Below, in pieces: positions 18,249 through 27,054 of a stretch of DNA of 64,000 nt (its first letter is position 1; every line of letters begins with the position of its first letter). A model generated the notes under the pieces. That model searched no databases. It saw only the letters and a program-made list of their open reading frames with translations, and was not told the DNA's origin. Both the position numbers and the translations under genes were made by a program. The DNA is from Burkholderia sp. NRF60-BP8 (GTDB lineage: Bacteria > Pseudomonadota > Gammaproteobacteria > Burkholderiales > Burkholderiaceae). The stretch covers positions 1,674,001 to 1,738,000 of the forward strand of contig NZ_CP013372.1 in NCBI RefSeq assembly GCF_001522585.2, given 5' to 3'.

Positions 18249-21200
18249 ATGCTGAAAATTGTCCGGCTCGCGCTCACGCGGCCCTATACGTTCGTCGTAC
18301 TGGCGCTGCTGATCCTGATCGCGGGCCCGCTCGCCGCAGTCCGAACGCCGATCGACATCTTCCCGGACATCCGCATCCCGGTGATCAGCGTCGTCTGGAA
18401 CTACGCCGGACTGCAGCCGGACGACATGTCCGGGCGCGTGATCACCTACTACGAGCGCACGCTCGGCACGACGGTCAACGACGTCCAGCATATCGAGTCG
18501 CAATCGTTTCGCGGCTACGGCATCGTGAAGATCTTCTTCCAGCCGACCGTCGATATCCGCACCGCGACCGCGCAGGTCACCTCGATCTCGCAGACGGTGC
18601 TCAAGCAGATGCCGCCCGGCACCACGCCGCCGCAGATCCTCAACTACAACGCGTCGACCGTGCCCGTGCTGCAGATCGCACTGACCAGCGACACGCTCGA
18701 CGAACAGAAGCTGGGCGATTACGCGGTCAACTTCATTCGGCCGCAGCTGCTGTCGGTGCCGGGCGTCGCGATTCCGACGCCGTACGGCGGCAAGACGCGC
18801 GAAGTCCAGATCGACCTCGACCCGCAGGCGCTGCAATCGAAAGGGCTGTCGGCGCAGGACGTCGCGCACGCGCTCGCGCAGCAGAATCAGATCATCCCGG
18901 CCGGCACGCAGAAGATCGGCCGCTTCGAATACAACATCAAGCTCAACAACAGCCCGCTCGCGCTCGACGCGTTGAACGACCTGCCGATCAAGTCGGTCGG
19001 CGGCACGACGATTTACATCCGCGACGTCGCCCACGTGCGCGACGGCTACCCGCCGCAGGGCAACATCGTGCGCGTGGACGGCCACCGCGCGGTATTGATG
19101 AGCATCCTGAAGAACGGTTCGGCATCGACGCTCGACATCATCGCGGGCGTGAAGGCGAAGCTGCCGCTGGTCGAGCAGACGCTGCCGCCGGGCCTGAAGC
19201 TCGTCACGATGGGCGACCAGTCGACCTTCGTGAACGGCGCCGTCAGCGGCGTGGCGCGCGAAGGCATCATCGCGGCCGCGCTGACCTCGCTGATGATCCT
19301 GCTGTTCCTCGGCTCGTGGCGCTCGACGCTGATCATCGCCGCGTCGATCCCGCTGGCCGTGCTCTCGGCGATCGCGCTGCTCGCGGCCACCGGCGAAACG
19401 CTGAACGTGATGACGCTCGGCGGCCTCGCGCTCGCGGTCGGGATCCTCGTCGACGATGCGACGGTGACGATCGAGAACGTGAACTGGCACCTCGAACAGG
19501 GCAAGGACACGCGCACCGCGATCGTCGACGGCGCGAAACAGATCGTGATGCCGGCGCTCGTCTCGCTGATGTGCATCTGCATCGTGTTCGTGCCGATGCT
19601 GATGCTCGACGGCATCTCGCGCTTTCTGTTCGTGCCGATGGCCAAGGCGGTGATCTTCTCGATGGTGTCGTCGTTCGTGCTGTCGCGCACCTTCGTGCCG
19701 ATGCTCGCGCAATATCTGCTCAAGCCGCATGCGTCGGCCGGTCACGCATCGGGCGAACTGGCCGCGGTGATGGACCCGCACGCGGGTCACCCTGGCGCGC
19801 ACGACGTCCCGCCGTCGCGCAATCCGCTGGTGCGGTTCCAGCGTGCGTTCGAGCGCCGCTTCGAGTCCGTGCGCGCGTCGTACCGGATCCTGCTGGGCCT
19901 CGCGCTCACGCGCCGCAAGCCGTTCGTCGTCGCCTTCCTCTGCATCGTGGCCGCGTCCTTCCTGCTCGCCCCGTCGCTTGGCCGCAATTTCTTCCCGACC
20001 ATCGATTCCGGCGAGATCGCGCTGCACGTGCGCGCGCCGGTCGGCACGCGTGTCGAGGAAACCGCCGCCGAGCTCGACCGCATCGAAAACACGATTCGCG
20101 GCGTGATTCCTCCCGCGCAATTGCGCGAAGTGATCGACAACATCGGCTTGCCGAACAGCGGGATCAACCTGACCTACAACAACAGCGGCACGCTCGGGCC
20201 GCAGGACGGCGACATCCTGATCTCGCTGTCGCGCGATCACGCGCCGACCGCCGACTACGTGCACACGCTGCGCGAACGCCTGCCGCGCGCCTATCCGGGC
20301 ACCACGTTCTCGTTCCTGCCCGCCGACATCGTCAGCCAGATCCTCAACTTCGGCGCACCGGCCCCGGTCGACCTGCAGGTGGCCGGCCCCGACCAGCAGG
20401 CCAACCTCGCTTATGCGCGCGAGCTGTACCGCAAGCTGCGCCTGATCGCGGGGGTCGCCGACCCGCGCATCCAGCAGGCCAGCACCTATCCGCAGTTCAC
20501 GGTGACGGTCGACCGCACGCGCGCCGACCAGCTCGGCATCACCGAGCAGGACGTGACGAACTCGGTGGTCGCGACGCTCGCCGGCACGAGCCAGGTCGAC
20601 CCGACCTACTGGCTCAACCCGCGCAACGGCGTGTCCTATCCGATCGTCGCGCAAACGCCGCAGTACAGGATGACCACGCTGTCGGCGCTGCGGAACCTGC
20701 CGGTCACCGGCGCGAACGGCCAGTCCCAGCTGCTGGGCGGCCTGGCCACGATCACGCGGGGGGTCGGTAACGCGGTGGTGTCGCACTACAACATCGAACC
20801 GCTGTTCGACATCTACGCGACCACCCAGGGGCGCGACCTCGGCGCGGTCGCGGCCGACATCGACGATATCGTCAAGGCCACCGCGAAGGACGTGCCCAAG
20901 GGCTCGACCGTCACGCTGCGCGGCCAGGTGCAGACCATGAACGGCGCATTCGCCGGCCTGCTGCTCGGCCTCGTGGGCGCGATCGTGCTGATCTACCTGC
21001 TGATCGTCGTGAACTTCCACTCGTGGGCCGACGCATTCGTGATCGTCTCGGCACTGCCGGCGGCGCTGGCCGGCATCGTCTGGATGCTGTTCACCACGCA
21101 TACGCCGCTGTCGGTGCCGGCGCTGACCGGCGCGATCCTGTGCATGGGCGTGGCCACCGCCAACTCGATCCTCGTCGTCAGTTTCGCGCGCGAGCGCCTG

Positions 21201-21503
21201 GCGGAAACGGGCAACGCGCTGGCCTCCGCGCTCGAAGCCGGTTTCACGCGTTTCCGCCCGGTGCTGATGACCGCGCTCGCGATGATCATCGGCATGGCGC
21301 CGATGGCGCTCGGTCTCGGCGACGGCGGCGAGCAGAACGCGCCGCTCGGCCGCGCCGTGATCGGCGGCCTCGCGTGCGCGACGATCGCGACGCTGTTCTT
21401 CGTTCCCGTCGTGTTCAGCCTCGTGCATCGGCGCGACGCGCTGAAGCACGACGCGTCCCGCGCTTCCTCCCCTTCCGCGTCCGGAGCTTCCCATGTCCAC
21501 TGA
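18249..21503 (+). CDS. RND-family efflux permease
   Basis: A 1084-residue inner-membrane proton-driven exporter with 12 membrane helices in two repeats and two large periplasmic loops. The proton-relay Asp pair is D402-D403 in G-I-L-V-D-D-A-T-V-T-I-E-N (MexB has D407/D408). Between the two membrane halves, roughly residues 495-535, is a cytoplasmic insert rich in His and Gly (K-P-H-A-S-A-G-H-A-S-G; P-H-A-G-H-P-G-A-H-D), which is unusual. It heads an operon whose adaptor overlaps its end by 11 bases. Having the permease first, ahead of the adaptor, is not the commonest order. The substrate class is unknown. Confidence 0.95.
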   Translation: MLKIVRLALTRPYTFVVLALLILIAGPLAAVRTPIDIFPDIRIPVISVVWNYAGLQPDDMSGRVITYYERTLGTTVNDVQHIESQSFRGYGIVKIFFQPTVDIRTATAQVTSISQTVLKQMPPGTTPPQILNYNASTVPVLQIALTSDTLDEQKLGDYAVNFIRPQLLSVPGVAIPTPYGGKTREVQIDLDPQALQSKGLSAQDVAHALAQQNQIIPAGTQKIGRFEYNIKLNNSPLALDALNDLPIKSVGGTTIYIRDVAHVRDGYPPQGNIVRVDGHRAVLMSILKNGSASTLDIIAGVKAKLPLVEQTLPPGLKLVTMGDQSTFVNGAVSGVAREGIIAAALTSLMILLFLGSWRSTLIIAASIPLAVLSAIALLAATGETLNVMTLGGLALAVGILVDDATVTIENVNWHLEQGKDTRTAIVDGAKQIVMPALVSLMCICIVFVPMLMLDGISRFLFVPMAKAVIFSMVSSFVLSRTFVPMLAQYLLKPHASAGHASGELAAVMDPHAGHPGAHDVPPSRNPLVRFQRAFERRFESVRASYRILLGLALTRRKPFVVAFLCIVAASFLLAPSLGRNFFPTIDSGEIALHVRAPVGTRVEETAAELDRIENTIRGVIPPAQLREVIDNIGLPNSGINLTYNNSGTLGPQDGDILISLSRDHAPTADYVHTLRERLPRAYPGTTFSFLPADIVSQILNFGAPAPVDLQVAGPDQQANLAYARELYRKLRLIAGVADPRIQQASTYPQFTVTVDRTRADQLGITEQDVTNSVVATLAGTSQVDPTYWLNPRNGVSYPIVAQTPQYRMTTLSALRNLPVTGANGQSQLLGGLATITRGVGNAVVSHYNIEPLFDIYATTQGRDLGAVAADIDDIVKATAKDVPKGSTVTLRGQVQTMNGAFAGLLLGLVGAIVLIYLLIVVNFHSWADAFVIVSALPAALAGIVWMLFTTHTPLSVPALTGAILCMGVATANSILVVSFARERLAETGNALASALEAGFTRFRPVLMTALAMIIGMAPMALGLGDGGEQNAPLGRAVIGGLACATIATLFFVPVVFSLVHRRDALKHDASRASSPSASGASHVH

Positions 21504-22698
21504 GATCGATATCAAGTCGCCGAAACGGCTGCCCAACCTCAAGCTCGTCGCCACGCTCACCGCGCTGATCGCGGTCGGCATCGTGGCGACCGGCATCGTC
21601 GGCCGCGCGCACGCGAAACGGGAAATGACCCGGTGGTCCGCCGAACAAGCGGTGCCGACCGTGGTCGCGTACACGCCGTCGACCGGCGGCGACGGCGCAA
21701 CGCTCGTGCTGCCCGGCCACCTGTCCGCGTTCGAGCGCGCGCCGATCCACGCGCAGGTGTCGGGCTACCTGCATGCGTGGTACGCCGATATCGGCGCGCA
21801 CGTGAAGTCGGGGCAGTTGCTCGGGCTGATCGATACGCCCGAACTCGACCAGCAACTGCAGCAGGCGCGCGCCGACCTGCAGAGCGCGCTCGCCAACGAG
21901 AAGCTTGCCGCGTCCACGGCCGCGCGCTGGACCAGGATGCTCGCGCAGGATTCGGTGTCGCAGCAGGAAACCGACGAAAAGACCAGCGACCTCGCGGCCA
22001 AGCAGGCGATCGTCGCCGCCAACGAGGCCAACGTGCGACGCCTCGACGCGCTCGAGGCGTTCAAGCGTATCGTCGCGCCGTTCGACGGCGTCGTCACCGC
22101 GCGCAAGACCGACATCGGCCAGTTGATCTCGGCCGGCGGCGGCGCCGGCCCGGAGCTGTTCGCCGTGTCCGACGTCCACCGCATGCGCGTCTACGTGAGC
22201 GTGCCGCAGAACGAGGCCGCCGCGATCCGTCCCGGCATGACGGCCACGTTGACCGTGCCGGAGCATCCGGGCGAGACCTTCCGTGCGACGCTCGCCGACA
22301 CCGACGACTCGATCGCCGATTCGACCGGCACGCTGCTCGTGCAGTTGATGGTCGACAACCCTGCAGGCAAGCTGATTCCCGGCGAATACACCGAAGTGCA
22401 TTTCGCGCTGCCGGCCGGCAGCGCCCAAGCGTTGACGATTCCGGCCAGCTCGTTGATCTTCCGGCAGGCCGGCCTGCAGGTCGCCGTGGTCGGCAAGGAC
22501 AATCGCGCGGTATTCAAACCCGTGACGATCGCGACCGACCTCGGTACGCACGTGCAGATCGCGACCGGCCTCGCGCCGGACGATCGCGTGATCGACAACC
22601 CGCCCGACTCGCTCGCGGCCGGCGATCCGGTCAGGCTCGCGGCGCCGGCCCGCACCGTCGCGTCGGCCGCGCGCGACACGGAGCGCTCGCATGGCTAA
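21493..22698 (+). CDS. RND efflux periplasmic adaptor (membrane fusion protein)
   Basis: A 401-residue adaptor with an N-terminal membrane anchor (residues about 17-40) and no lipobox. The lipoyl-like half-motifs are A-P-I-H-A-Q-V-S-G-Y and R-I-V-A-P-F-D-G-V-V. An alpha-helical hairpin lies between them (about 110-190), and beta-barrel and membrane-proximal domains follow. It bridges the RND permease and the outer-membrane channel. It overlaps the permease gene by 11 bases and the channel gene by 8, so all three are translationally coupled. Confidence 0.95.
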   Translation: MSTEIDIKSPKRLPNLKLVATLTALIAVGIVATGIVGRAHAKREMTRWSAEQAVPTVVAYTPSTGGDGATLVLPGHLSAFERAPIHAQVSGYLHAWYADIGAHVKSGQLLGLIDTPELDQQLQQARADLQSALANEKLAASTAARWTRMLAQDSVSQQETDEKTSDLAAKQAIVAANEANVRRLDALEAFKRIVAPFDGVVTARKTDIGQLISAGGGAGPELFAVSDVHRMRVYVSVPQNEAAAIRPGMTATLTVPEHPGETFRATLADTDDSIADSTGTLLVQLMVDNPAGKLIPGEYTEVHFALPAGSAQALTIPASSLIFRQAGLQVAVVGKDNRAVFKPVTIATDLGTHVQIATGLAPDDRVIDNPPDSLAAGDPVRLAAPARTVASAARDTERSHG

Positions 22699-24157
22699 CC
22701 GGCTTCGGCTCTGCGCGCTGCTCGCCGGCGTCGCGTTCTTGTCCGCGTGCTCGTTCGCGCCCGCCTATCACGCGCCGCGGACGGCGCTGCCGGCCAGCTT
22801 CAAGGAAGCGGACGGCTGGCAGGCCGCGCAGCCGGCCGACCGCATCGCGCGCGACGGCTGGTGGAAGGCGTTCCGCGATCCCGTGCTCGACCGGCTCGAA
22901 GCACAGGTGAGCGTGGCCAACCCGGACGTGGCCGCGGCCGTGGCCCGCCACGACGAAGCGGCCGCGCTGTTCGATCAGGCGCGCTCGGGGCTGTTCCCGA
23001 CCATCGGCCTCGGCGCGCAGGTCTCGAGCAACCGTCAGTCGGCCACGCGGCCGCTGCGCGGCTCGAACCAGCCGAACGTCTATGGCGCCGACACGCTCGA
23101 CGCCGGCTTCGACTACGACCTCGACTTGTGGGGGAAAGTCCGCAACGAGGTCGCGGCCGGGCGAGCCGACGCCCAGGCCAGCGCCGACGATCTCGCGTCG
23201 GTGCGGCTGAGTCTGCAGGCGAGCCTCGCAAGCGCGTACTTCAGCCTGCGCGGGCTCGATCAGCAGCAACGGCTGCTGACCGACACGATCGACACCTACC
23301 GGCGCGCGCTGCGCCTGACGATGAGCCGGCACGCGGGCGGCATCGCGTCCGACCTCGACGTCTCGCGCGCGCGAACGCAGCTCGATGCGGCCCGCGCGTC
23401 GGCCGAGGACGTCCGGGCGCGGCGCGCGCTCTACGAGCACTCGATCGCGACGCTCGCGGGTGTGCCGGCGTCGTCGTTCTCGCTGACGCCGGATCTGAAT
23501 GCGGCATATCTGCCGACGATCCCGCCCGGCATTCCCGCAACGCTGCTGCAGCGGCGTCCCGACGTGGCGGCCGCCGAGCGGCGCATGGCCGCCGCCAACG
23601 CGAAGATCGGCGTGGTGCGCGCGGCGTTCTTCCCCGACATCACGCTCGGGCTGGTCGGCGGCTATCAGAGCTCGGGCCTCGGTCACTGGCTCAGCGCGCC
23701 GAACGAGATCTGGTCGATCGGGCCCAGCCTCGCGCTGACGCTGTTCGATGGCGGCCGGCGCCAGGCGCTCACCGACCAGGCGCGCGCGCAGTTGGCCGAG
23801 AACGGCGCGAAATACCGCGCGGTGGTACTCGACGCATGCCGGCAGGTGGAAGACAACCTCGCACTCACGCACCACCTCGGCGACGAAGCCGATCGCGAGC
23901 AGGAAGCGCTCGACGCGGCCGAACGCACGTTGCAGCTGTCGATGTCGCGCTATCGGGACGGCGTCGTCAGCTATCTCGACGTGGTGACGGCGCAGGCCAC
24001 CGAGCTGGATACGAAGGTCGCGATGCTGGAGCTGAACACGCGCCGGCAACTGGCGGCGGTAGGGTTGATCGCCGCGCTGGGCGGCGGGTGGTCGGCAGAT
24101 GAAGCCGCGGCCGATACGCAAGCACCGGCCGCGCTGCCGGCTCGTTCAACGAACTGA
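22691..24157 (+). CDS. outer-membrane efflux lipoprotein, NodT/OprM type
   Basis: A 488-residue TolC-like channel. The lipobox ends at Cys20 (L-S-A-C), followed by the family start S-F-A-P-A-Y-H-A-P. Two repeats of the outer-membrane efflux domain contain the typical R-A-D-A-Q-A-S-A-D-D-L-A-S-V-R-L-S and R-R-P-D-V-A-A-A-E-R-R segments. It completes the tripartite RND pump and is the last gene of the operon, which ends in a strong terminator at 24195. Confidence 0.95.
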   Translation: MANRLRLCALLAGVAFLSACSFAPAYHAPRTALPASFKEADGWQAAQPADRIARDGWWKAFRDPVLDRLEAQVSVANPDVAAAVARHDEAAALFDQARSGLFPTIGLGAQVSSNRQSATRPLRGSNQPNVYGADTLDAGFDYDLDLWGKVRNEVAAGRADAQASADDLASVRLSLQASLASAYFSLRGLDQQQRLLTDTIDTYRRALRLTMSRHAGGIASDLDVSRARTQLDAARASAEDVRARRALYEHSIATLAGVPASSFSLTPDLNAAYLPTIPPGIPATLLQRRPDVAAAERRMAAANAKIGVVRAAFFPDITLGLVGGYQSSGLGHWLSAPNEIWSIGPSLALTLFDGGRRQALTDQARAQLAENGAKYRAVVLDACRQVEDNLALTHHLGDEADREQEALDAAERTLQLSMSRYRDGVVSYLDVVTAQATELDTKVAMLELNTRRQLAAVGLIAALGGGWSADEAAADTQAPAALPARSTN

Positions 24158-24194
24158 ATCCTTCGCGACATGGACGACGCGTGTCGCATTTCAA

Positions 24195-24227
24195 GGCACC
24201 CGTCGCGATGACGGGTGCCGTTTTTTT
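24195..24227 (+). terminator. rho-independent terminator of the RND operon
   Basis: GGCACCCGTC, loop GCGAT, GACGGGTGCC, one G, then seven T. The 10-bp perfect stem with a U tail lies 37 bases after the channel gene and just before the convergent porin stop. Confidence 0.9.
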
Positions 24228-24243
24228 ACGCCGGACTGGCGGC

Positions 24244-25419
24244 TCAGAACTTGTGGCGGATGCCGGCTGCGACCACGGCCTGACGATCGTTGCCTGATGC
24301 TGCCAGGTTGAAGATCCCCGCGTTGCCGAGCACCGCGACGCCGTCGGCGCCTGTCACGCGCTGGTACACGCCTTCCAGATAGAGGTCGGTGCGGCGCGAC
24401 AGCGCATAGTCGGCCTGCAGCATGAACTGGTTCCACTTCGGCGCGATGCTGCGGCCCGCATCGTCGAAACGGCCCTGCGTGAACGTATAGGCGCCGCCCA
24501 GCGAGAAAGCCGGCGTGACGAAGTAGCGTCCGTTCAGTTCGTAGTTGCTGAAGGTCAGCAACTGGCCGTTCACATGGCCGTATGCGCCGCCCTGCGACAG
24601 CTCGCGCGGGTCGTTCAGGATCGTTCTGGTGTAGACCAGGCCGATCGACGCATGGTCGAACGCATAGTGCGCGCCGGCGCCGAACGTGCGCCAGCGGCCG
24701 CCGGCCAGCATCGCGTCGCCATCCGAACTGCTCAACGAGCCGCCGGTGTTCTGCGGCGCGTTCACGCCGCCCGGCTGGTTCGACTGCAGGTACGCGACGG
24801 CGAGGTCGACCGGGCCGTTCGCATACTGCGCGCCGACGCTGTATGCGTTGTCGTTGCTGAACCCGCCGCCCTGATTGCTGAAGCCGTACGCGCCGCCGAA
24901 CGTGAAGCCGCCGTAGTTCGCACTGCGGAACTTCACCGCGTTGTTCATCCGCGTGTCGTTGGCGAGGTTGTCGTTGTCGTACGGATGATCGGCGAGGTTG
25001 CCGCCGAATCCCGACCCCGTCGCCGACAGCGGCGCGACGAAGTCGACCAGGAAATCGTATTGGCGGCCGAGCGTGACCGTGCCCCACCGGCGGCTCGCGA
25101 GGCCGACCCACGCCTGGCGGCCGAACTCGTCGCCGCCGTTGCCGAGCTTGCCGTTCGCGACGTTGAAGCCGTTCTCGAGCGTGAACACGGCGGCCAGGCC
25201 GCCGCCGAGATCCTCGTTGCCGCGCAGCCCCCAGCGCGACGTGCTGACGTTGCCGCTCTGCAGGCCGTAGACGGGCCCCGCGCCTGCGGCCGATTTCTGG
25301 TTGCTGATGTAGTCCAGGCCCGCGTCGATCGTGCCGTACAGCGTCACGCTGCTCTGCGCATGCGCCGAACTCGCCAGCAGGCACGCGACGGCTGCCGGAA
25401 TTGCCAGATATTTCTTCAT
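24244..25419 (-). CDS. Gram-negative porin, Burkholderia type
   Basis: A 391-residue porin. The signal peptide is residues 1-22 (ending A-H-A), the mature start is Q-S-S-V-T-L-Y-G-T-I-D-A-G, the loop motif is R-W-G-L-R-G-N-E-D-L-G, and the C-terminus is I-R-H-K-F. It is a paralogue of the other two porins in the window, convergent with the RND operon and divergent from a DUF4148 gene. The shared 15-bp motif at 25552 lies 133 bases upstream, so it may belong to the same regulon as the pump: less influx and more efflux under one signal is a plausible but untested link. Confidence 0.95.
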   Translation of the reverse strand: MKKYLAIPAAVACLLASSAHAQSSVTLYGTIDAGLDYISNQKSAAGAGPVYGLQSGNVSTSRWGLRGNEDLGGGLAAVFTLENGFNVANGKLGNGGDEFGRQAWVGLASRRWGTVTLGRQYDFLVDFVAPLSATGSGFGGNLADHPYDNDNLANDTRMNNAVKFRSANYGGFTFGGAYGFSNQGGGFSNDNAYSVGAQYANGPVDLAVAYLQSNQPGGVNAPQNTGGSLSSSDGDAMLAGGRWRTFGAGAHYAFDHASIGLVYTRTILNDPRELSQGGAYGHVNGQLLTFSNYELNGRYFVTPAFSLGGAYTFTQGRFDDAGRSIAPKWNQFMLQADYALSRRTDLYLEGVYQRVTGADGVAVLGNAGIFNLAASGNDRQAVVAAGIRHKF

Positions 25420-25551
25420 GATGGTTTCGTTGGAGTGGATCGGTCTGCTCGCATCGCCGGCCCGCGCGACATGGCCGCTCGTGCGCGATGCGATGGCGCC
25501 CAATTTAGGCAGCGGGCATGACAGCGCCGTTATCGAAACGGCCCGAAAAAT

Positions 25552-25566
25552 GAAACCTGCTTCATC
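25552..25566. promoter_or_regulatory. copy 2 of shared motif RAAACNNNYTTCATC
   Basis: GAAACCTGCTTCATC lies between the porin start (25419, minus) and the DUF4148 start (25750, plus). The surrounding ATGAA(N6)TTCAT is also an inverted repeat. Compare 18110 and 29868. Confidence 0.5.
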
Positions 25567-25749
25567 TTGACGACATCCCGGTTTCACGTCCCCGCGAATG
25601 CGCGCCGGTGCATGAATTTCTTTTCACGTTGCGTATGCCGATCCGTTAACGCCCCTCCTCTATGCTCGTCCTCAACCCCGGCGCGATGCCGATATCGACA
25701 CGCCGCGCCGCGGGGAGATGCCCAGTCGATCATCATGAGGACTCCAAAC

Positions 25750-26022
25750 ATGAAAACCACCAGCATCGTCGCCGCCGCCATGCTTGCGGCAATCGGCACG
25801 CTGTCCGTTCCCGCGTTTGCCCTGACCGGCAGCCAGCCGATCCCGATGTCGCCGGCCGCCACCAAGGACGGCGCGCCCGGCACTCAGGCCGCCGGCCAGT
25901 GGGTGCCGCCCTACGGCCAGCCGATCCACGAGAAGACCCGCGCCGAAGTCCATGCCGAGCTCGTGCAGGCCGAACAGGACGGGCAGCTCAAGTACCTGAA
26001 CTCCACGCTCTATGCGCATTGA
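25750..26022 (+). CDS. DUF4148 exported protein
   Basis: A 90-residue periplasmic protein. The signal peptide is residues 1-24 (ending A-F-A), followed by the DUF4148 core K-T-R-A-E-V-H-A-E-L-V-Q-A-E-Q-D-G near the C-terminus. This family is abundant in Burkholderiales and has no known function. AGGACTCC stands before the start. The upstream region holds the shared motif at 25552. A small lipoprotein gene follows 66 bp downstream, probably in the same transcript. Confidence 0.85.
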   Translation: MKTTSIVAAAMLAAIGTLSVPAFALTGSQPIPMSPAATKDGAPGTQAAGQWVPPYGQPIHEKTRAEVHAELVQAEQDGQLKYLNSTLYAH

Positions 26023-26088
26023 CGGGTGCGACCGTGCGGCCGGGCGCTGCCCGGCGCACGCCGGCTGCCCCCGAATGGCTCGCCATCC

Positions 26089-26244
26089 ATGAAGCTGCTT
26101 TCTCTGCTCGCCCGTTCCGCCCGTCTCACGCTCGTCGCGCTTGCCGCCGGCGTCATGTTGTCCGCCTGTGCCGCCGCGCAGCCCGACGGCCCCGGCAATT
26201 GTGTCGGCCCGCCCGACTTCTGCGTGCCCTTCTTCGGCTCGTAA
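26089..26244 (+). CDS. small lipoprotein, 51 residues
   Basis: A short lipoprotein. Residues 1-27 are a signal peptide with lipobox L-S-A-C ending at Cys27. The mature part is only about 25 residues, is rich in Pro and Gly, and has two further Cys (G-N-C-V-G-P-P-D-F-C-V-P-F-F-G-S). It is too short to hold an enzyme domain and may be an envelope-stress or entericidin-like lipoprotein. It follows the DUF4148 gene and ends at a strong hairpin. Confidence 0.65.
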   Translation: MKLLSLLARSARLTLVALAAGVMLSACAAAQPDGPGNCVGPPDFCVPFFGS

Positions 26245-26250
26245 ACGCAC

Positions 26251-26283
26251 GACGGGCGCGCTGCCGCCGGCAGAGCGCCCGTC
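26251..26283. terminator. 15-bp hairpin between convergent genes
   Basis: GACGGGCGCGCTGCC, loop GCC, GGCAGAGCGCCCGTC: one mismatch in 15 bp. It lies between the small lipoprotein and the minus-strand regulator and can serve both directions. There is no T-run. Confidence 0.65.
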
Positions 26284-26312
26284 GCGTCGGTCGCGCGGCC
26301 GACACCGCGCGC

Positions 26313-26996
26313 TCATGCGTCCGGCAGCGTCACCTGGTAGCCATAGCGGCTCACCGTATCGATGCGGACGTCGGGCAGATGCCGCGCGAGCTTACGGCGT
26401 AGTCGCGACACCACGAGATTGACGCTCGACGGATCGACATCCTCCTTGTCCTGCCATACATAGCGGATCAATTGGTCGCGCGGCACCGGCGCGTTCGGAT
26501 GGCGCATCAGGCATTCGAGCAACAGGAATTCCCGGCGCGTCACGGCGAGGCGCAGCTTGCCGTCCTTGAGCTCGCGCGCGAGTGTCCCGACGGCGGACGC
26601 ACCCGCGATCGAACGACCCGCATCGCGCGGCCCGGCCAGCCGCTGCAACGCCTCCAGGCGTTCGTGCAGCTCGATGAACGAATACGGTGCGCAGAAACAC
26701 GCATCGGCGCCCGCGCGCAACATATGGATGCGTTCGCGCGCCGACGCCTCGCCGAACAGCACCACGAGCGCGGCGCCGCCGCCGTCGGCAACGAAACGCG
26801 GCAGCATCCCGAGCAACGCGGCCTCGCCGCCGGGCTCGAACGCGGTCGCGACGATCGCGTCGAACGCCTCCTGCGACGCGAGGAACAGGCCGTCGCGCGG
26901 ATCGTCGGCGCGCTGCACGCTGTGCCCGCTTTCCTGCAGCGCCTTGTGCAGCCACGACGCTTCCGGATGCGGCGAAGTCACGAGCAGGATGCGCAT
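26313..26996 (-). CDS. OmpR-family regulator with degenerate (pseudo-) receiver
   Basis: A 227-residue protein. Residues 1-115 have the receiver fold, but every phosphorylation residue is replaced: E-D-D after strand 1 is T-S-P, the phospho-acceptor Asp is Thr51 (I-V-A-T-A-F-E-P), and the switch Lys is Ala (C-A-P-Y-S-F). The C-terminal winged helix (about 130-225) is intact (L-T-R-R-E-F-L-L-L-E-C-L equivalent, V-S-R-L-R-R-K-L, S-R-Y-G-Y-Q-V). It should therefore bind DNA without aspartyl phosphorylation. It lies 58 bp downstream of the kinase gene on the same strand and is likely cotranscribed with that kinase/regulator pair. Confidence 0.88.
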   Translation of the reverse strand: MRILLVTSPHPEASWLHKALQESGHSVQRADDPRDGLFLASQEAFDAIVATAFEPGGEAALLGMLPRFVADGGGAALVVLFGEASARERIHMLRAGADACFCAPYSFIELHERLEALQRLAGPRDAGRSIAGASAVGTLARELKDGKLRLAVTRREFLLLECLMRHPNAPVPRDQLIRYVWQDKEDVDPSSVNLVVSRLRRKLARHLPDVRIDTVSRYGYQVTLPDA

Positions 26997-27054
26997 CGTC
27001 AGGCGGCCTCGCGGCTGCAACATGCGATCGCGTGCAGCGTCGTCCGGACGGCCG

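Noticed and set aside
18219..21674. Minus-strand open frame of more than 1100 codons opposite the RND permease
   Set aside because: Its composition (Arg, His, Asp repeats) is that of an antisense shadow; the permease on the plus strand is unmistakable.
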